A DNA stretch of 41,072 bases, from positions 1 to 41,072 of the forward strand of contig CAJNBS010000017.1 of NCBI GenBank assembly GCA_905221065.1. Direction: 5' to 3'. Under the pieces are notes generated by a model, which was not told where the DNA came from, did no database searches, and was given only the letters and a program-made list of their open reading frames with translations. The position numbers were made by a program, and so were the translations under genes. This document shows, piece after piece, positions 33,554 through 41,002 of the stretch (its first letter is position 1; the number at the start of each line of letters is the position of its first letter). This DNA comes from a bacterium. Lineage in GTDB: Bacteria > Bacillota > Bacilli > Lactobacillales > Streptococcaceae.

Positions 33554-33979
33554 TTAAATCTCTATATTCTCAATGCCCAAAACCAATTTATTTAATAAAC
33601 GGCTGAGCTCTGTTCTCTCAGACTCTGTTAAGATACTTTCCATCGCTTCCTTAACCTTGATATGCTTCAGAGGGGGATTCACCACTAACTGCTCCTTGGC
33701 ATACTTCGTAGCCTCTACCAAGACTTCCCGCTGATTTTCAGGATTGCGATGGCGCTCCACCAAACCTTCCTTTTCTAAAATCTTGAAATGTCGTGTTAAA
33801 GCAGCCTGATCAATCTTCAAACGCTCCTGAACCGCCATTTGATTACAAGGGAAATTCTCCAGCAAAAACAGTAACATCTGATACCGTGTCAAACTAATCC
33901 CAAGCCTTTTTTCAAACAATTGCGTGCTCGCTTGCTCAGACAATCGTAATTGATACAGTAAATCTTGAACCTCTATCAT
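33554..33979 (-). CDS. MarR-family transcriptional regulator
   Basis: The 141-residue protein has the MarR winged-helix pattern: helix RYQMLLFLLENFPCNQMAVQERLKIDQAALTRHFKILEKEGLVERHRNPENQREVLVEAT (about 33-92) between dimerisation helices. The ATG follows AAAGGAAGAAG. Two tandem TTGA-N4-TCAA dyads sit between its -10 and its start codon, so self-repression is likely. Its partner gene encodes a DUF1304 membrane protein. The ligand is unknown. Confidence 0.92.
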   Translation of the reverse strand: MIEVQDLLYQLRLSEQASTQLFEKRLGISLTRYQMLLFLLENFPCNQMAVQERLKIDQAALTRHFKILEKEGLVERHRNPENQREVLVEATKYAKEQLVVNPPLKHIKVKEAMESILTESERTELSRLLNKLVLGIENIEI

Positions 33980-33996
33980 TTCTTCTTCCTTTCTAT

Positions 33997-34023
33997 TGAC
34001 TTATCAATAGTTGACCAATCAAT
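33997..34023. promoter_or_regulatory. Tandem dyad operator of the MarR-type operon
   Basis: TTGACTTATCAA (33997-34008) and TTGACCAATCAA (34012-34023) are two TTGA-N4-TCAA dyads three bases apart. They cover the predicted transcription start and touch the -10. Confidence 0.65.
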
Positions 34024-34051
34024 TATAGTGCAAAGTAAAATAAATTTCAAG
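34023..34051 (-). promoter_or_regulatory. Promoter of the MarR/DUF1304 operon
   Basis: Minus strand -35 TTGAAA (34046-34051), a 17-base spacer and -10 TATAAT (34023-34028). Confidence 0.8.
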
Positions 34052-34097
34052 GATTATGCTTCAATCATTACAAGATGCTAACTTTCCATTCATATTG

Positions 34098-34210
34098 ATA
34101 CTCAATGAAAATCAAAGAGCAAACTAGGAAGCTAGCCGCAGGTTGCTCAAAGCACAGCTTTGAGGTTGCAGATAAAGCTGACGTGGTTTGAAGAGATTTT
34201 CGAAGAGTAT
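34098..34210. repeat. BOX element (boxA-boxC form)
   Basis: This is the interspersed repeat of the S. pneumoniae/mitis group. It begins ATACTCAATGAAAATC, continues with the boxA sequence GAGCAAACTAGGAAGCTAGC, and ends with boxC and GATTTTCGAAGAGTAT. The ends are inverted complements. At 113 bases there is no room for a boxB module. It lies between the MarR-type operon and the LysM gene terminator. Confidence 0.93.
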
Positions 34211-34220
34211 GACAAAGAAA

Positions 34221-34268
34221 AAAACGAACGAGACTCACTTCCTATCACGAAAGCTAGTTCTCATTCGT
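34221..34268 (-). terminator. Terminator of the LysM-protein gene
   Basis: On the minus strand ACGAATGAGA and TCTCGTTCGT (one wobble) pair around a loop of about 25 bases and are followed by TTTTTTT. Confidence 0.7.
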
Positions 34269-34292
34269 CAAAATGATATTACCAAGTCTGAT

Positions 34293-35495
34293 TTATTCAT
34301 TCATTGAAACGTGAACGTGATCATAGTGATTTTCTGTCACGCTACCACGGTCTGGCATTGGATTCCAAGTATTAGCTGGTCCATATTTGCTATCGAATGG
34401 AGCATAGAAACGTTGTTTCCAGATGATGTAACTAATACCACGACTAGCCATATTTTGAATAGCGTATTCCGCAATCTTGTCCCCTAGTTCTGAGCCTTCT
34501 GGTACCATAAAGTCGATAGCCAAACCTTTTCCATGATCTCCACTGTCCCCTGGACGGTAACCACTAAAAGATGTGATGCCGAACAAGTTGGCTATTTCTT
34601 CTTTAAAGGCAGCCGTTTGTGGTTGAAGGCCTGCATTTTCAGATTTTGCTACTGCAAGTCCAGCATAATCAGGCGCAGCTGGAGCCGCGTAAGTTGTTGA
34701 AGCTGTTTTTGTCGCTTCCGGTTGATAAGTAGAAACTGCTGGTGTAGCTTCACTTGATGATGATTCTTTTGCTTCTTCTGAACTTGTTGCAGTTGTTTCT
34801 GTTGCTTTTTCTTCTACTGGAGTTGTAATTGGTTCCACTGTTGAAGCAGCTTGTGGGTTTGCTTGAGTTTCCTCTTTCTCAGCTAGAGTCGTTGCCTGAG
34901 GAGCTGCCTCTTCAACCGGGCTGATTGTTTCGGTTGTTTGCTCCGTTGAAGTAGAAGTGTTTGTAGATGATGCCACATCTTCTGTAGCAGTCACTGTCTC
35001 TGTAACTTCTGAATTTGATGCTACTTCTTTTGTGCTTGGAGTTTCTACTGCTTTTGGAGCTTCTGCAATTGGTTGAGAAAGATCTGCAACCTGAACAGTT
35101 TGATCATCAACGGTCACTTGATTGGTTGTCAAATCTGCTGTCGCAGTTGTCACTTCTTCACTAGAATCTGCTTGAGGAGTTTGGATTTCAACTTCTGTTA
35201 CTTCTTCTGATTCATTGACGGTCGTTGTCAAAACAGTTTCTGGGAAAATCAAGTCCATATTAGTGATTTTATTCAAATTCGCAAGAACTGTGACATCTAC
35301 ACCCAAGGCTTCTGCAATGGTGCTTAAAGTATCACCATACTGAACGGTATAACTTGTTTTGTTGTCCATTTTAGTCAAATCGTTTTGGATTTGCTCAACA
35401 CTACGTGCAGTCCAAAGAACTTCTTCTGCTTGGGTTGCTAATACTGGGGCAAACGACAAGGCTACTGTTGAGGCTAATAATATTCTTTTCTTCAT
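34293..35495 (-). CDS. Secreted LysM-domain cell-wall protein
   Basis: The 400-residue precursor has a signal peptide (MKKRILLASTVALSFAPVLATQA, cut near residue 23), one LysM peptidoglycan-binding domain (about 48-92, YTVQYGDTLSTIAEALGVDVTVLANLN), a long linker rich in S, T, E and A (about 95-270), and a conserved C-terminal domain (about 280-400) with SGYRPGDSGDHGKGLAIDF and HYDHVHVSM, which resembles metal-dependent peptidoglycan peptidases. No sortase motif is present. I believe it corresponds to the pneumococcal immunogenic protein Spr1875 of the WalRK regulon, from memory. Enzymatic activity is not established. Confidence 0.88.
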   Translation of the reverse strand: MKKRILLASTVALSFAPVLATQAEEVLWTARSVEQIQNDLTKMDNKTSYTVQYGDTLSTIAEALGVDVTVLANLNKITNMDLIFPETVLTTTVNESEEVTEVEIQTPQADSSEEVTTATADLTTNQVTVDDQTVQVADLSQPIAEAPKAVETPSTKEVASNSEVTETVTATEDVASSTNTSTSTEQTTETISPVEEAAPQATTLAEKEETQANPQAASTVEPITTPVEEKATETTATSSEEAKESSSSEATPAVSTYQPEATKTASTTYAAPAAPDYAGLAVAKSENAGLQPQTAAFKEEIANLFGITSFSGYRPGDSGDHGKGLAIDFMVPEGSELGDKIAEYAIQNMASRGISYIIWKQRFYAPFDSKYGPANTWNPMPDRGSVTENHYDHVHVSMNE

Positions 35496-35528
35496 TCTTT
35501 CAAATTCCTTTCAAATGAGTACCTGTCT

Positions 35529-35537
35529 ATCATAACA
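35529..35537 (-). promoter_or_regulatory. Extended -10 promoter of the LysM-protein gene
   Basis: Minus strand TG-T-TATGAT, hexamer 35529-35534, about 34 bases upstream of the start codon and just after a terminator hairpin. I did not find a clean WalR box. Confidence 0.5.
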
Positions 35538-35549
35538 CAAAAAATGCAG

Positions 35550-35570
35550 AAAAAAAGCCCTCTCGGGCCT
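35550..35570 (-). terminator. Terminator of the MATE-HAD operon
   Basis: On the minus strand AGGCCC-GAGA-GGGCTT with a GAGA loop, followed by TTTTT. Confidence 0.8.
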
Positions 35571-35595
35571 ATTTAACAGAACTGTCCATTCCTTG

Positions 35596-35627
35596 TAACA
35601 AACTCGGTTACTTGAAATAGTTTGTTA
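35596..35627. other. 9-bp inverted repeat between the HAD and LysM genes
   Basis: TAACAAACT (35596-35604) and AGTTTGTTA (35619-35627) are perfect inverted arms 14 bases apart. A second dyad, TGTCA-N6-TGACA (35634-35649), lies just beside the HAD stop codon. Neither has a T-run. Confidence 0.5.
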
Positions 35628-35657
35628 GGTCTCTGTCACAAAACTGACACAATCTTT

Positions 35658-36281
35658 TTATCGCTCAGCCTCAAAAATACGGGAAATATCTGCTAACGCT
35701 CGAATCCTGTGATTCCCTTCATAAGTCGACTCTAAAAAGTTGATACTTCGAATCCCACTCTTCTGGGCAAATTCCACATCCAGAGTCCGATCCCCTATAT
35801 AATAAGTTTTCTCAGGATTCAGCTGATACTTGTCTAACAGATAGGTAGCCGCTTCCGGATTAGGCTTGCGCGCAAAACCACTCTGACTGGTTAGAATCTC
35901 TGTAAAATAAGATTCCAACCCCAAGTCTCTTAGAATGGTAAAAGCATTGTCTCCCTTATGAGTGTAAACAAACTGTTGAATTCCTGCTTGGTCTGCCCAA
36001 GCTAGCATCTCACGCGCACCTGGCATCAAAACTACCTGAGCATTCTTCTCAGCCAGACTCTGGGCACGCACCTGATTTAGCACTTCCACATCCAGCTTTC
36101 TCTCTTCTGCCACTTGCACAAGTAAATCCTGCACAGAAAACTTGAGGATAAACTCTCTCACCTGCTCCTTATCATAAGGAATAGAAAACTGAGCAAAAGT
36201 TTCCTCAATCCCTGACAAAATTGCTTCGTAAGAGTCCAATAAAGTCCCGTCTAAATCCCAAATAAAAGCTGTTTTTTGCAT
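35658..36281 (-). CDS. HAD-superfamily phosphatase (phosphoglycolate phosphatase-like)
   Basis: The 207-residue protein has the four HAD motifs: I WDLDGTLLD (catalytic aspartate), II in YTHKGD, III lysine in RKPNPEA, IV YIGDRTLDVEFAQ, with an alpha-helical cap between motifs I and II (about 18-80). It likely dephosphorylates a small metabolite; the substrate is unknown. The ATG follows AGGATAGGAA. It begins three bases after the MATE gene, so the two are one operon. Confidence 0.92.
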   Translation of the reverse strand: MQKTAFIWDLDGTLLDSYEAILSGIEETFAQFSIPYDKEQVREFILKFSVQDLLVQVAEERKLDVEVLNQVRAQSLAEKNAQVVLMPGAREMLAWADQAGIQQFVYTHKGDNAFTILRDLGLESYFTEILTSQSGFARKPNPEAATYLLDKYQLNPEKTYYIGDRTLDVEFAQKSGIRSINFLESTYEGNHRIRALADISRIFEAER

Positions 36282-36284
36282 TTC

Positions 36285-37565
36285 CTATCCTTTCAAGCTC
36301 ATATAACGCTGGTAACGATAACGTAGAAATAACCAGCGAAAACCATTATCCAAAAGGGTTCCGGCCCAAATACCAGGCAAGCCCCAACCAAGCACAATCC
36401 CCATCAGATATCCTGTTCCAATGCGGATACACCACATTCCTATACTTGTCGCATAAAAGGGAAGCCGAGCATTGCCCAAACCCTGCCAGACTGCTGTATA
36501 GATGATTGTTCCTATCGTCATAGGAGTTCCAAGTAGTGAAAACAGTGTCACTAGAACACTAGCCTCAACCGCTAGAGGATCAGTCGTATAGAGATGAGTT
36601 AGTGGTACACCCAAGGCATAGATACTAAAGGTCAAGGGCAACATGAGAAGCAGAGAAAGCCAAAAGGTTTGCTTGCTCAAACTAGCTACTCTTTTCCAAT
36701 TATCCTCTCCAACTGCTCGGGCTACCAGCATGACCGTTGCCGTAGCAACACCAAAAGCAGGCATGTAGTTAAACTGGGTCAAGACTTCTCCGACTGCATT
36801 TCCAGCCACTGCCTCTGTCCCGAAAGACACAACCAAGGCAATGATTACTACATCTCCAGCCCTCATCATAAGTCGCTCTCCAGCTGATGGTAAAGCCAAA
36901 ATCAACAGTTCCTTATCTAAACCAAAAGTTGGCTTCGCATAAGGCAACTTTAATTGCGACCATAAAATCACAAAACCTACCAAACGAGACAGAATTGTCC
37001 CCCAAGCAACACCCGCTATCCCCATATCCAGAACAAAAATAGCTAGACTTGAAAAAAGAATATTCAAGGCATTTGATAAAAGACTCACATAGAGGGGCAA
37101 ACGTGGATTATGCGTTGCACGAATCAAGGAACCAAGACTGGTCATCAAGCCCAAAAGAACAATCGATCCGCCTACCAAAGATAGATACAGTCCACCACTC
37201 TCAGCTACATCCCTCTCCGTCCCCAAAAGTCCTATCATCTCTTTCCCAGCGAAGATGGACAAAAATCCTAAAAGGAAACTTAATAGTAAGGTAATCTTCA
37301 AGGCCTCAGTCACATGATATGCTAGCTTAGACTGATCCTTCTGCCCCAAACTTTTTGAAATAACACTAGAAATAGCTGCCCCTAGAGCAATGAAAATCGC
37401 CTGATAAATCGTGATAATATTACCAGCTACTGAAACACCTGAAATAGCTATCAATCCTAAATGCGCAACCAAATAACTATCCACCATTCCCATGAGCATC
37501 TGCAAAAAGTTTTCACCCATAGCTGGTAGTGCAATATTAAGAATGTCTTTATTTTTCTTAAACAA
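36285..37565 (-). CDS. MATE-family multidrug/cation exporter
   Basis: The 426-residue membrane protein has about 12 spans in two related halves, beginning KDILNIALPAMGENFLQMLMGMVDSYLVAHLG, the pattern of DinF/NorM-type MATE exporters driven by sodium or proton gradients. The substrate is not predictable. The start codon is TTG at 37565, preceded by AGGAGGAGAGA. It is the first gene of a two-gene operon with the HAD phosphatase. Confidence 0.92.
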   Translation of the reverse strand: MFKKNKDILNIALPAMGENFLQMLMGMVDSYLVAHLGLIAISGVSVAGNIITIYQAIFIALGAAISSVISKSLGQKDQSKLAYHVTEALKITLLLSFLLGFLSIFAGKEMIGLLGTERDVAESGGLYLSLVGGSIVLLGLMTSLGSLIRATHNPRLPLYVSLLSNALNILFSSLAIFVLDMGIAGVAWGTILSRLVGFVILWSQLKLPYAKPTFGLDKELLILALPSAGERLMMRAGDVVIIALVVSFGTEAVAGNAVGEVLTQFNYMPAFGVATATVMLVARAVGEDNWKRVASLSKQTFWLSLLLMLPLTFSIYALGVPLTHLYTTDPLAVEASVLVTLFSLLGTPMTIGTIIYTAVWQGLGNARLPFYATSIGMWCIRIGTGYLMGIVLGWGLPGIWAGTLLDNGFRWLFLRYRYQRYMSLKG

Positions 37566-37579
37566 TCTCTCCTCCTGAT

Positions 37580-37613
37580 GAAAAGAAACTCAGTTGGTTT
37601 CCCAACCGAGTTT
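37580..37613 (-). terminator. Terminator of thrC
   Basis: On the minus strand AAACTCGGTTGG-GAAA-CCAACTGAGTTT (one wobble, GAAA tetraloop) is followed by CTTTTC. Confidence 0.85.
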
Positions 37614-37625
37614 ACTCCCTCTGTC

Positions 37626-39110
37626 TTAAAGTCCTAGATAAGCCTCAACCGCTGCTTGCATATCAGCAGCTGCCACGGTTGTCTTGTGACGAACTGGAGC
37701 TGTTTCAAGCCCATCAACTGCTGGTGGCACAGCCACTCCTGAGATTTCATGTAATTGAGCCAAGGCTTCAAAGTCAGTTAAGTCTGCTTTTCCTGTTACA
37801 GCTTCTACTGCAACCACTGGGAACTTGTATGGACTAGCTGTTGAAGCAATCACCGTCTTGGTTACATCGCCAGTAGCCACTTTGTATTTTCTATACACTG
37901 CTGAGGCAACCGCCGTGTGTGGATCCTCAATGTAGGCATCTGTTTGATAAACACGCTTGATTTCTAATGCTGTTTCTTCCTCAGTCGCATATTCAGCCGC
38001 AAAGAGGTCCAGAATCTCAGCATCAAAATCAGTCAATTCATATTGTCCTTGTGTATTCAAGGCATTCATGAGTTCAGCTGTCTTAACCGCATCATTACCT
38101 AAAAGATGGAAAATCAAGCGCTCCAAGTTTGAAGATACCAAGATATCCATAGATGGACTAGTTGTTACTTTAAACTCACGTTTCTTGTCGTAAACACGTG
38201 TCTTGAAGAAGTCTGTCAAAACATTGTTGTCATTTGAAGCACAGATCAATTTACCAACTGGCAAACCAATTTGCTTAGCATAAAAGGCAGCCAAGATATT
38301 TCCAAAGTTTCCAGTTGGTACTGTGAAGTTAACCTTTTCACCAGCCAAAATCTCACCAGACTTGACCAACTGAGCGTAGGCATAAACATAATAAACAATC
38401 TGTGGTACCAAACGACCAATATTCATAGAGTTAGCTGATGAAAATTGCAACTTGTTGGCAGCCAATTTTTCACGAAGGGCTACATCGTTAAACATATGTT
38501 TCACATTGGTTTGCGCATCGTCAAAGTTACCGTCAATGGCGATAACGTGAGTATTGTCGCCAGTTTGAGTGGTCATTTGCAACTCTTGCACCTTGCTGAC
38601 ACCATCCTTTGGATAAAAGACGATAATCTCAGTACCGGGTACATCTGCAAATCCTGCCATAGCAGCTTTCCCAGTATCACCAGATGTCGCTGTCAAAATG
38701 ACGATTTTGTTCTCCAAGCCATGTTTCTTAGCAGCAGTCGTCATAAAATATGGCAAGATAGACAAGGCCATATCTTTGAAGGCAATCGTTGAACCATGGA
38801 AGAGTTCCAAGTTGTATTGCCCTTCCAGTTTCACCAATGGCGCTATAGCTGGAGTATCAAACTTGCTATCGTAGGCATTGTTGATACAGTAGTCCAACTC
38901 CTCCGCCGTAAAGTCATCTAAAAATGCTGATAAAACTAATTTAGCCACTTCTTGGTAAGAAGCATCTTTTAATGTTTCAAAGTCCAAATCTACCTTTGGA
39001 TAAGTAACTGGTGTAAACAAACCACCATCCGTCGCCAAACCTTGCAAAATTGCTTGGCTGGCAGTTACTGTATTGTTGGCATCACGCGTTGATTGATAAA
39101 CTAATGTCAT
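37626..39110 (-). CDS. thrC: Threonine synthase
   Basis: It converts O-phosphohomoserine to threonine and phosphate with pyridoxal phosphate. The 494-residue protein belongs to the longer form of the family; the cofactor lysine is in LFHGSTIAFKDMALSILPYF, and the phosphate-binding loop is near TATSGDTGKAAMAGF. The start at 39110 follows GGAGAGTA; the frame is open to 39143, but that ATG lies inside the -10 and cannot be transcribed. Confidence 0.96.
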   Translation of the reverse strand: MTLVYQSTRDANNTVTASQAILQGLATDGGLFTPVTYPKVDLDFETLKDASYQEVAKLVLSAFLDDFTAEELDYCINNAYDSKFDTPAIAPLVKLEGQYNLELFHGSTIAFKDMALSILPYFMTTAAKKHGLENKIVILTATSGDTGKAAMAGFADVPGTEIIVFYPKDGVSKVQELQMTTQTGDNTHVIAIDGNFDDAQTNVKHMFNDVALREKLAANKLQFSSANSMNIGRLVPQIVYYVYAYAQLVKSGEILAGEKVNFTVPTGNFGNILAAFYAKQIGLPVGKLICASNDNNVLTDFFKTRVYDKKREFKVTTSPSMDILVSSNLERLIFHLLGNDAVKTAELMNALNTQGQYELTDFDAEILDLFAAEYATEEETALEIKRVYQTDAYIEDPHTAVASAVYRKYKVATGDVTKTVIASTASPYKFPVVAVEAVTGKADLTDFEALAQLHEISGVAVPPAVDGLETAPVRHKTTVAAADMQAAVEAYLGL

Positions 39111-39141
39111 TACTCTCCATCCTTTATCTATAGTCTCTTCC

Positions 39142-39150
39142 ATTATATCA
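39142..39150 (-). promoter_or_regulatory. Extended -10 promoter of thrC
   Basis: Minus strand TG-A-TATAAT, hexamer 39142-39147, about 30 bases upstream of the thrC start. Confidence 0.65.
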
Positions 39151-39185
39151 TGATTTTTCAGAAAATTCTCCCTTTATAAGAGAAA

Positions 39186-40463
39186 TTATAGGCCCAATTC
39201 TTCTTTCAAAGACTGTAAATAGATTGTTTCTTGCTTGTTTCTCATCTTCAATCCTTCCTCAGCTAACAGAAGTAAGTCTTTTGAAAACTCTATAATCGCA
39301 GTTTCTTCCTGATCTGTAAGCTTTTTCTTAGAAAATTGTCGTCTTAAAAACTTATAATTTCGCCCAAATTCTTTAAAGAAAGGTGCTGTTTCTAAATAAG
39401 CTTGTAACTTGTCTAAATTAACCAACAATCCCAAGTGAAAGGCTGCTGAAGTAAAAGTCCTATCAAGAGGCTGAGTACACACACTACGAAACTCAACCGT
39501 TCCTCGAGTCGTTAAGTCTTGGTACTGGTAACTACGATGAGTTTGGAAATCCTTCTCCTGAGGGTAAACAAGAACCTCATCCCCATTAAGGGTAAATGCC
39601 TGGATTTCAGGTGTAGTCAAATAGTCCCTAGCCTGAATTGGATAAAAATAATAGATCTGGCCATCACGTTCCGCAGTAAAAATCGCAGAATGATTTAGAT
39701 AGTCAAAAAAATCATCCTCATCTTTAAAGAGTCTAGTATTGACACCTACATTCTCTGCATAGATACCATGCATGGATTCTTCCCAAAAAATATCTCTCGA
39801 AATTTTGGTATCCCAATCTGCCCCTGAAAATTCAGAGTTTGCAAACAAATAGGCTTTAGCTGCTTCAATTTGAGTAAAAGCATTAATCACCCGTAAGTAG
39901 TTGGATTTTGAAATATCCAGCTGAACCTGACTCCCACAGATAAAAGCACCATATTCAGGAAAATGATGTAAATCTGATTGAGTAATATTTCTACTCAAAT
40001 TCAAATAATCCATCAACATCTGGTAGCGTGGATAAGCCACTGGACAATTCTCATTTTTATCCCAGTTAGGATGAATGCCACAGCCAACAATAGCATGATT
40101 AGATTCGCCTAATTTTCTCTGAATTACATTCATATAATTATTGAAACGATTTTCGACCTCTTGAATCGTTTCAGCCATACCAAATGCAAACTCAATCGTT
40201 GTATAAGAAACTTCAAATAAAATAGCATCCTGACTTATCGGATCCACTAACTGGATAGGATTTCCAAAATCATCTACCTTTTCTACAGTGAAATCCAAAG
40301 CAGAAAGTAAATAATGAAATAAATCTTTTATAACTTCAACATCTGTAGCAAGTCCTTCTAAATTTGCAACAGGATATTCCAGCTCAATCCCGACAAACAA
40401 TTCAGGATTTTCTTTAATATTTTTCAAATACCGATGTTTTAATAAATCGATAGAACGAGACAT
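39186..40463 (-). CDS. Glutamate-cysteine ligase family 2 (GCS2) protein
   Basis: The 425-residue protein resembles carboxylate-amine ligases of the GCS2/EgtA/YbdK group: GIELEYPVANLEG near the N-terminus (residues 25-37), then FGNPIQLVDPISQDAILFEVSYTTIEFAF and SYQYQDLTTRGTVEFRSVCTQPLD in the C-terminal half. The family joins the gamma-carboxyl of glutamate to cysteine or another amine. No GshB or fused ATP-grasp domain is present, so the product may be gamma-glutamylcysteine or another gamma-glutamyl compound. The ATG follows AGGATAGT. It stands alone between thrC and the tRNA cluster. Confidence 0.82.
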   Translation of the reverse strand: MSRSIDLLKHRYLKNIKENPELFVGIELEYPVANLEGLATDVEVIKDLFHYLLSALDFTVEKVDDFGNPIQLVDPISQDAILFEVSYTTIEFAFGMAETIQEVENRFNNYMNVIQRKLGESNHAIVGCGIHPNWDKNENCPVAYPRYQMLMDYLNLSRNITQSDLHHFPEYGAFICGSQVQLDISKSNYLRVINAFTQIEAAKAYLFANSEFSGADWDTKISRDIFWEESMHGIYAENVGVNTRLFKDEDDFFDYLNHSAIFTAERDGQIYYFYPIQARDYLTTPEIQAFTLNGDEVLVYPQEKDFQTHRSYQYQDLTTRGTVEFRSVCTQPLDRTFTSAAFHLGLLVNLDKLQAYLETAPFFKEFGRNYKFLRRQFSKKKLTDQEETAIIEFSKDLLLLAEEGLKMRNKQETIYLQSLKEELGL

Positions 40464-40508
40464 ACTATCCTACTCTTTCTTAATCTAAATAAAATTTGAA
40501 TAACTATT

Positions 40509-40517
40509 ATTATACCA
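40509..40517 (-). promoter_or_regulatory. Extended -10 promoter of the GCS2 gene
   Basis: Minus strand TG-G-TATAAT, hexamer 40509-40514, about 45 bases upstream of the start codon and directly after the tRNA terminator. Confidence 0.65.
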
Positions 40518-40526
40518 AAAATAATA

Positions 40527-40558
40527 CAAAAAAGGAACGAAGATTAACTACGTTCCTA
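40527..40558 (-). terminator. Terminator of the tRNA cluster
   Basis: On the minus strand AGGAACG, an 11-base loop and CGTTCCT are followed by TTTTTTG. It closes the tRNA transcript after tRNA-Leu. Confidence 0.85.
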
Positions 40559-40569
40559 GATCTATACTA

Positions 40570-40653
40570 TACCGGCGGCCGGGGTCGAACCGGCACGTCC
40601 TTGCGGACACTGGATTTTGAGTCCAGCGCGTCTGCCAATTCCGCCACGCCGGC
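40570..40653 (-). tRNA. tRNA-Leu (CAA)
   Basis: 84 bases, class II with a long variable arm (TGTCCGCAAGGACG). Acceptor GCCGGCG pairs with CGCCGGT and the anticodon loop CTCAAAA gives CAA. T-loop GTTCGAC and discriminator A fit leucine. CCA is not encoded. Confidence 0.95.
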
Positions 40654-40662
40654 AAATAGTAA

Positions 40663-40734
40663 CTGGGGTAGCTGGATTCGAACCAACGCATGAGGGAGTC
40701 AAAGTCCCTTGCCTTACCGCTTGGCTATACCCCA
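40663..40734 (-). tRNA. tRNA-Gln (TTG)
   Basis: 72 bases. Acceptor TGGGGTA/TACCCCA, anticodon stem AGGGA/TCCCT with loop CTTTGAC, anticodon TTG; T-loop GTTCGAATC. The U1-A72 pair is typical of glutamine tRNA. Confidence 0.95.
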
Positions 40735-40747
40735 ATAATATAAAATA

Positions 40748-40821
40748 GGCGAGTGATGGGGATCGAACCCACGCATGCCAGAGCCACAATCTGGTGTGTT
40801 AACCACTTCACCACACCCGCC
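40748..40821 (-). tRNA. tRNA-His (GTG)
   Basis: 74 bases including the histidine-specific extra G at position -1, which pairs with C73. Anticodon stem CCAGA/TCTGG with loop TTGTGGC, anticodon GTG. It is a substrate of the tgt enzyme in this window. Confidence 0.95.
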
Positions 40822-40834
40822 ATAATTCTATTCA

Positions 40835-40905
40835 CACGGGCAGTAGGAATTGAACCCACACTGAAGGTTTTGGAGACCTTAGTTCTACCTTTAAACTATG
40901 CCCGT
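40835..40905 (-). tRNA. tRNA-Trp (CCA)
   Basis: 71 bases. Acceptor ACGGGCA/TGCCCGT, anticodon stem AAGGT/ACCTT with loop CTCCAAA, anticodon CCA, discriminator G. Confidence 0.95.
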
Positions 40906-40909
40906 AAAA

Positions 40910-40990
40910 TGGAAGGGGAGGGATTCGAACCCCCGAACCCGAAGGAGCGGATTTACAGTCCGCCGCGTTTAGCCTCTTCGCTACCCTTCC
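40910..40990 (-). tRNA. tRNA-Tyr (GTA)
   Basis: 81 bases, class II with a long variable arm. Acceptor GGAAGGG/CCCTTCC, anticodon loop CTGTAAA, anticodon GTA, discriminator A. Confidence 0.95.
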
Positions 40991-41002
40991 AAAATATATA
41001 AA

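Noticed and set aside
35530..35650. WalR box upstream of the LysM gene
   Set aside because: Only partial TGTnA-type half-sites are present and none has the required five-base spacing with a good partner.
39150..39185. Terminator of the GCS2 gene just upstream of the thrC promoter
   Set aside because: A partial TTTCTC/GAGAA stem exists, but it is short, contains the thrC promoter region and lacks a clear T-run at the right place.
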